From Ctena decussata (lineage: Eukaryota; Mollusca; Bivalvia; Lucinida; Lucinidae), in contig OZ022499.1 of the NCBI GenBank assembly GCA_963989385.1, forward strand, positions 54,735,757-54,799,756: 64,000 nucleotides of DNA. The letters run 5' to 3'. Of this stretch, positions 58,250 through 64,000 are shown in pieces. Both the position numbers and the translations under genes were made by a program. Within the stretch, counting starts at the first letter, position 1; each line of letters opens with the position of its first letter. The notes beneath the pieces were generated by a model. That model was not told where the DNA came from, ran no database searches, and saw only the letters and a program-made list of their open reading frames with translations.

Positions 58250-60128
58250 TATCCCCCGCCAAAGGCGGAGGGATATAGTTTTCTCCATGTCCGTCCGTCC
58301 ATCCATCCGTCCTTCCTTCCTTCCATCCGTCTGTCCGTCCGGAGCCATAACTATGTAACCACTGGACGGAATTTCATGAAACTTAGAGTGAATATGTATC
58401 ACCTTAAATTGCTAATGCACGTGAAGTTTCATCAGTCTGGCTTCAGTAATGCATGAGTTATTGCCCTTGAATTGACTTAAAATCAATAAAATGAGCCATA
58501 ACTATGTAACCACTGGACGGAATTTCATGAAACTTAGAATGGATATGTATCACTATAAACCGCTGATGCACGTGAAGTTTCATCAGAATGGCTATAGTAA
58601 TGCATGAGTTATTGCCCTTGAATTGACTTAAAATCAATAAAATGAGCCATAACTATGTAACCACTGGACTGAATCTTATGAAACTTAGAATGAATATGTA
58701 TCATTATAAACTGCTAATGCACGTGAAGTTTCATCAGACTGGCTTCAGTAATGCATGAGTTATTGCCCTTGAATTGACTTAAAATCAATAAAATGAGCCA
58801 TAACTATGTAACCAATTATCGAAACTTCATGAAACTTAAACTAAATGTATATCACCATAACATGGTTATGCACATGAAGTTTCATCGGACTGGCTTCAGT
58901 AATGCATCAGTTATTGCCATCCATCCGTCCTTCCTTCCGTCCATCTTTCAGTCCATCTGTCCGTCCGGAGCCATAACTATGTAACCACTGGATGGAATGT
59001 CATGAAACTTAGAATGAATATGTATCACCATAAATTGCTGATGCACGTGAAGTTTCATCAGACTGGCTTTAGTAATGCATGAGTTATTGCCCTTGAATTG
59101 ACTTAAAGTCAATAAAATGAGCCATAACTATGTAACCACTGGACTGAATTTCATGAAACTTAGAATGAATATGTATCATTATAAACTGCTGATGCACGTG
59201 AAGTTTCATCAGACTGGCTTCAGTAATGCATGAGTTATTGCCCTTGAATTGACTTAAAATCAATAAAATGAGCCATAACTATGTAACCAAATTTTCGAAA
59301 CTTCATGAAATTTAAACTAAATGTATATCACCATAACATGGTTATGCACATGAAGTTTCATCGGACTGGCTTCAGTAATGCATCAGTTATTGCCCTTGAA
59401 TTGACTTAAAATCAATAAAATGAGCCATAACTATGTAACCAATTATCGAAACTTCATGAAACTTAAACTAAATATATATCACCATAACCTGGTCATGCAC
59501 ATGAAGTTTCATCAGACTGGCTTCAATAGTGCATGGGTTATTGCCCTTGAATTGACTTAAAGTCAATAAAATGGGCCATAACTATGTAACCAATTATCGA
59601 AACTTCATGAAACCTAAATATATATCACCATAACATGGTCATGCACGTAAAGTTTCATCAGACTGGCTTCAGTAATGCATGGGTTATTGCCCTTGAATTG
59701 ACTTAAAATCAATAAAATGAGCCATAACTAAGTAACTAATTACAGAAACTTCATAAAACTTAAACCAAGTATGTATGACCATAATTCTGTTATGCTCATA
59801 AAGTTTCATCAGTATGGCTTTGGTAGTATATGAGTTACTGCTCTTGAATTGCCTTTAAATCAATAAAATGAGCCATAACTAAGTAACCACTTACCGAAAC
59901 TTCATGAAACTTAAACCAAGTATGTATGATCACAATGCTGTTATGCACATAAAGTTTCATCTGAATGGTATCAGTTGTGCAATAGTTATTGCCCTTGAAT
60001 CAATTTATACTTGACAAATTCAGCCATAACTAAGTCGTCAATGAATAGAATTCTATGAAACTTATACATAAACAACAAATCAGGGCCTCTTCGGCGGGGG
60101 ATATAAATTCACCGAATTTACTTGTTTC
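58250..60128. repeat. Tandem-array element, TATCCCCCGCC type, twelve ~151-bp units
   Basis: The head TATCCCCCGCCAAAGGCGGA is a hairpin, then a TCCGTCC microsatellite. Units start GAGCCATAACTATGTAACC at 58342, 58493, 58644, 58795, 58968, 59119, 59270, 59422 and onward with ~151-bp spacing. The tail is AATCAGGGCCTCTTCGGCGG GGGATATAAATTC. A second TCCGTCC stretch at 58918-58966 shows an internal duplication of the 5' part. Confidence 0.9.
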
Positions 60129-60610
60129 TTCTAAAACCAGCCCTCCTTAGTATTTCAGTAGCCTTCAGTCCATCTTTAGAGAGTCTGTGTTTCTTTCCTC
60201 TTAGACCAAGTCTATAAACTTTAGACTAATAGGGTCTTAATTTCATCAGAACCAGTCAGTCTTCAGATAGTCTTTAACCTTCACACCAGTGTGGTGTTCA
60301 TTTGTTCAGACGTACCAGGCTTTCTGCAAGAACTGAGACTAGTTTAGTGTTTATTTCTTCAAGACCAGTCTATATGTATCTTTGGAAACTCTTTAACCTT
60401 CAGATCAGTTTGGTTTTATTACTCCAAGACCAATCACTACTCAGAAGTTTTTAACCTTCAGACCAGTAGTGGGTATCTATAATTCTGCAAGACTACCCGG
60501 TAGTTGTTCTTTAGAAATCTTCAACCTTCAGACCAACATTGTCTTCTAACCCTTTAACTTTCAAAATCAATATGGCGTTTCTTTTGGCAAGATCAGTACA
60601 TCTTTAACTG
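60129..60610 (+). repeat. ~60-bp minisatellite, right part
   Basis: It continues the 57580-58249 array: TCTAAAACCAGCCCTCC, then AACCTTCAGACCAGT-type units to about 60610. Confidence 0.8.
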
Positions 60611-61244
60611 GTCTTGAACAAATGACTAGTATCATTTGAGTTGTCCAATTCAAGGTAAAGTCCTAGTTTTGAAAGTAATCAGCGACTTTTGTAACTTTTC
60701 TGATTTTGGTCAACTCTGAGCTTTTGTTTCAACATATATTTTGATAAATCAATTTCAGCAGTGAATAATTATTGTTGTAACATTCTAACTGTCTTAAATT
60801 ACACCAGTTTGTGTTTATACATCCTGTATACATATGCTAAAATATAGAGAGCATCACTGGGGTTGAAACTTGAGTGAAAATCTTCCCATGAAGTTGCCCA
60901 TGGTGTGCATTAAAGAACAATCCTGTTGCTTAAGACATTGTTTCTTAATTTTGCATGCTGTCAGTAAGTTTCATTACTCAGGTGTGATATGATTTTTTTA
61001 TTCCCTTCTTTATTACATGCAGGTGATGTCATGTGATAACAATTTTTGCTCATTCTGAGTCACGTCTCATTGACCTCAATGCCATTACATTATATTTAAC
61101 ATTGTTGCATCTTCCTGTGATTGCAAAAGGTGAACTTCATTAAAATTCAAGTGCGTCTTCAGTAGTGCCTCAAATTTTTGGGGCAAAAGTAATTCTGAAT
61201 TTTATTTCTCCACATAAAAGTACAACATATGTTGTAGTATCCAT

Positions 61245-61278
61245 TAAAAATTGCCTCGCCTTGGCGAGGCAATTTTTA
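61245..61278. repeat. Perfect 34-bp palindrome
   Basis: TAAAAATTGCCTCGCC, spacer TT, exact complement. A weaker outer pairing (GTAGTATCC / GGATTCTAC) extends it. Probably the centre of a small foldback element. Confidence 0.8.
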
Positions 61279-61949
61279 TGGGATTCTACAACTTATTTGT
61301 TTTTTTGCCGATGTATAAAAACGAGAAAATGAATTTTTGACTAAAAAAATCGGGAAAATCTGCAGCCCTGCCATCATCGTTTCTTATTTAGCAAAAGAGA
61401 AAAAAAAATTACCAGTATAATGTGTTAGACAGTATTGAAAGCATAGCCGTATGATGTGTATTCGTAAATGAAGTCATTTGTATACAGTTTTGTTTAGCCG
61501 TGTTTTTTGATGTACGCTGCAGAAATAATGTGGAAATGTTTCCTCGAAGATAATGGTATCATTTGATGACTGACTGAATATCTATTGTATTCACTTTGCC
61601 CACATGCCATGCGCCTAATGAATTGATGGCCGACGGCATCCGAGAGAGAATAAAGTCTTTTGAAATTCACTGGACCGGGATTTCAGTGAATCTAGGCAAT
61701 ATTGTCTCGATAATATAACCATTGGTTCCCTAACCGCCCAATTACGCTTTTCTCCGATGCTGATTGTGTGGTACATCAAATCATTAGTACAGGTAATCTA
61801 GTGTATGCTAGACTCGCGATATAAATGTATTAATGCTACTGTAGATCTCAATAGCACTTTGTGAGGGAATATTTTGATATTAGATATTTTCTGTCCTCAT
61901 ATAAAAAAACACAACATAATTATGTTTTGGTTCTGCTTTTGAACCAGCT

Positions 61950-62165
61950 TAAGGTGTATGGGGACACCTTAATGTTTTCCACCAGTTTTACAAAGGAAAA
62001 TAACTTAGTGATATCCTGAATGCTTCTCTGGAGGGCAAGACCCTTCCAAAAAGGGGTTGACTATTAAAAGAATTCATTTCTTTAAAAGGTTGATTCCATT
62101 GAGAAAGGAGGCAAAAATAAAAATGGCATAGTGGCTTCCCCTGAAAGTGTACCTATTCACCTTAA
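61950..62165 (-). repeat. Foldback MITE, family A copy
   Basis: Bounded by a GGGGACACC/TAACTTAG end and GTACACTTTCAGGGGAAGCC on the minus strand. It has CAAAAAGGGGTTGACTATTA and GGAGGCAAAAATAAAAATGG blocks. Confidence 0.65.
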
Positions 62166-63440
62166 CAAAGCAGTTTAAATGATTTATAGAGAAGTAATTA
62201 AAAAAATGTGCAAGAATTGTTTTGGAATGCTCTCTAGAGCTCCCAAGTTTGCCATTCTGAGTAACTTAGAAAAAAAATGCCTTTTATGACTTACCCAAAG
62301 GTATTGCACCATATAACCACAGCTAGACTCTGTGCTGCAGTCTTTGGTCCACGTCCACATCAGGAAGGATACTACAGAGTGAGAAGTGAAGATTCCAATA
62401 TATTTGCAGGGATGCAGAGGTTAATGTGAGGTCAATGAATTTCTTGTATGTAAAGAGACATAAAATGCCAAAACAGTATGGAATTGGAAAAAAACACGCA
62501 CAGACAAAAAAAAAGTCCATCGGAAGCCAAATTTATTTATAAAAATAAACAGCCTTAAATAACAAGCTTGTCAAAGCATATCCCATAATATGTATAAATT
62601 GAGGACGCAAACCAATGGAACAAAGAATGTTTGCAGAAAGTGACTTGTTATGACTTCCCATTACCATAAACTGGTCTTTCTTTCTTTGAATATCATCCTT
62701 CCTGTGTTAGTCTCTTCCTCTTTGATTCTGGGTAGGAAAATAGATCATTTATCCTAACATATGGTTCATTTTCACATTGAAAGAAATCACGACAGAAAAC
62801 ATACAAGGTCATTAAAGCGTGGTTGCTTCATTACAATTTGCTTGATTCACTTCATAATGAAGATTTTTCATGTCGGCGAGTTTTCCGATTTCTGGGAATG
62901 TTATTAAAGATGCAAATAGCTGGATAATTTTCTGTTTTTGAAGCCGGGGATTAAAGGTCTTTAGATAGTTAAAATTAGGTTGATAGAAATTAAACTCATC
63001 ACAGTTGATTGTATTCCGCCACATGTCGGTATATTTTTCCTCAGCACTCATTTCTAAAAGTGCGTTAAAGTACTCAGGTAGTCGTTAAGGACGCAAATTA
63101 GTTTTAATCTAATCCAAAGAAAATTTTTGAAATAAGATTTGATATGAATGAATTATAGTTCTTTGAGCACTCGGAAGACGAAAGTGCAAGTTCCATTATC
63201 CAAATAATTTACAAATTGCTCCGTAATTTCTGGTTTTGCCTCTGAATGATGTCGCAATTTACTGTTTTAGCTATAATATTATTGATAATGAACTTACTTG
63301 TTGCGGTGTGCCTAATTTACAATAAGTATTCTGACAAATATTCCGACAATCTCAACAATTTTTTGCAGTAGCCTTATCCATCTTTAGCCTTTGGTAGATA
63401 TACTTCTTTTATTTGGTAATGTTTGGCAAAACTTCTAAAA

Positions 63441-63500
63441 GCAGTGCAGAGCCTGATCAGACTGCTCCTTAGGAGCAGTCTGATCTGGATCTGTACTGTT
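63441..63500. repeat. Family E core hairpin
   Basis: GCAGTGCAGAGCCTGATCAG ACTGCTCC and complement around TTAG. Confidence 0.75.
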
Positions 63501-63890
63501 TGGTACAGCTTGTGTCTGAATATTCAGGGAAAATACAATAATTTTATTTTTGTGGTGACATTGAGCAAATGAGCATGGTCTTCTTAGCAATAATTCTTAT
63601 CGCTGGTTATTATATAACATTTAAAAAGAACTTGAACATTCTGTGAGCACTGACTTACCATTTGCCAACTGTCTTGTACATGCTTGAGACTTGCAAGACT
63701 TACACTAAAATTAAAAAAAGATCAAAACTCTGATATTCAGCTGTACCACACACTTACAGATAACTTAACTTACGGGTACCAGGCCATCTTCTAAGCAGGA
63801 ATGCTTGTGTAGGCCAATCACAGCATCCAATCAAATCTTCTTGGTATACATAGCTTAAAAACAATTTAGAAATAGAAAATTTTGATCATG

Positions 63891-63947
63891 TACCATGGAA
63901 GTTCCATGGACAACAAATAATTTGTTGACTTTGGAATTTCCATGGTA
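63891..63947. repeat. Inverted repeat around CAAATAATTTG
   Basis: TACCATGGAAGTTCCATGG with CAAAGTCAACAAATTATTTG on the opposite arm; the ends TACCATGGAA / TTCCATGGTA are exact complements. Confidence 0.7.
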
Positions 63948-64000
63948 TGTGTAATACTATGAACATTACATAATTGTCAATGCTAAAAAGAAGTTCAGAA

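Larger units (their letters stand above)
50884..64000 (+). other. Region after the last recognised EHBP1 exon (13.1 kb)
   Basis: Probably another EHBP1 intron. It contains family A fragments, family D (53915-54091), the GTTCAAGAAC tract (54640-54980), a foldback (55232-56150), part of a minus-strand SINE2 (56195-56285), the 64-bp satellite (56300-56890), the ~60-bp minisatellite (57580-60610) with its inserted elements, family E cores and hairpins. About 51100-53900 and 60620-63440 show nothing I can call. The minus-strand 79-codon frame at 62812-63051 is unexplained. Confidence 0.6.

Noticed and set aside
61245..61278. Hairpin followed by T-rich sequence, like a bacterial intrinsic terminator
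   Set aside because: The window is animal DNA with spliced exons; perfect palindromes are common here as MITE centres.

Overview
This is animal nuclear DNA: AT-rich, intron-dominated, and full of short non-autonomous transposons, tRNA-derived SINEs, foldback (palindromic) elements and GTCCGTCC-headed tandem-repeat blocks. That repeat style, together with the one recognisable gene, fits a bivalve mollusc. A venerid-type clam would be my guess, but it rests on general familiarity and no marker gene confirms it. No prokaryotic operons, CRISPR arrays, rRNA or functional tRNA genes were seen.

The only gene I can support is the 3' part of a plus-strand orthologue of EHBP1 (EH domain-binding protein 1). 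Nine coding exons were placed by hand at splice sites: 50-205, 1879-2056, 9342-9526, 11530-11626, 12324-12397, 13124-13244, 20254-20353, 33214-33287 and 50769-50883. Their phases chain without a break (0-0, 0-1, 1-0, 0-1, 1-0, 0-1, 1-2, 2-1, 1-2) and give 1100 nt, or 366 codons plus two bases. The first five exons encode a charged linker carrying two copies of an LKE(R/K)AR-type helix and acidic stretches. The last four encode most of the bMERB coiled-coil domain that binds Rab8-family GTPases. The N-terminal C2 and CH domains lie upstream of base 1. The last few dozen residues were not found and probably lie beyond 64000, so nearly the whole window is one gene, mostly intron.

Repeat layout. 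1-13.2 kb: short introns with an inverted TTCGTCGAA pair, SINEs (two with clear target-site duplications) and several palindromic MITEs, three of them ending very close to splice acceptors. 13.2-20.2 kb: a 1.09-kb TIR transposon remnant (15787-16875) and a tandem-repeat element (17380-18299). 20.4-33.2 kb: a minisatellite, long hairpins, a 2.5-kb array of ~145-bp units (23772-26260) and a GATATCC-rich tract. 33.3-50.8 kb: pogo-like and foldback elements, a second ~2-kb block (36883-38837) sharing termini with the 23.8-kb block, several high-complexity tracts, and a third member of that block family (49826-50727) ending 41 bp before an exon. 50.9-64 kb: an EHBP1 intron or downstream sequence with a GTTCAAGAAC tract, a 0.9-kb foldback element, a 64-bp satellite, and a ~60-bp minisatellite interrupted by a 1.9-kb tandem element (58250-60128).

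The observation most worth a second look is that two of the repeat blocks are arrays of nuclear-receptor-like response elements. One has eleven exact copies of the DR2 sequence AGGTCACTAGGTCA at ~145-bp spacing. The other has repeated DR5-, DR1- and ERR-type arrangements at ~450-bp spacing. Whether any receptor binds them cannot be told from sequence.
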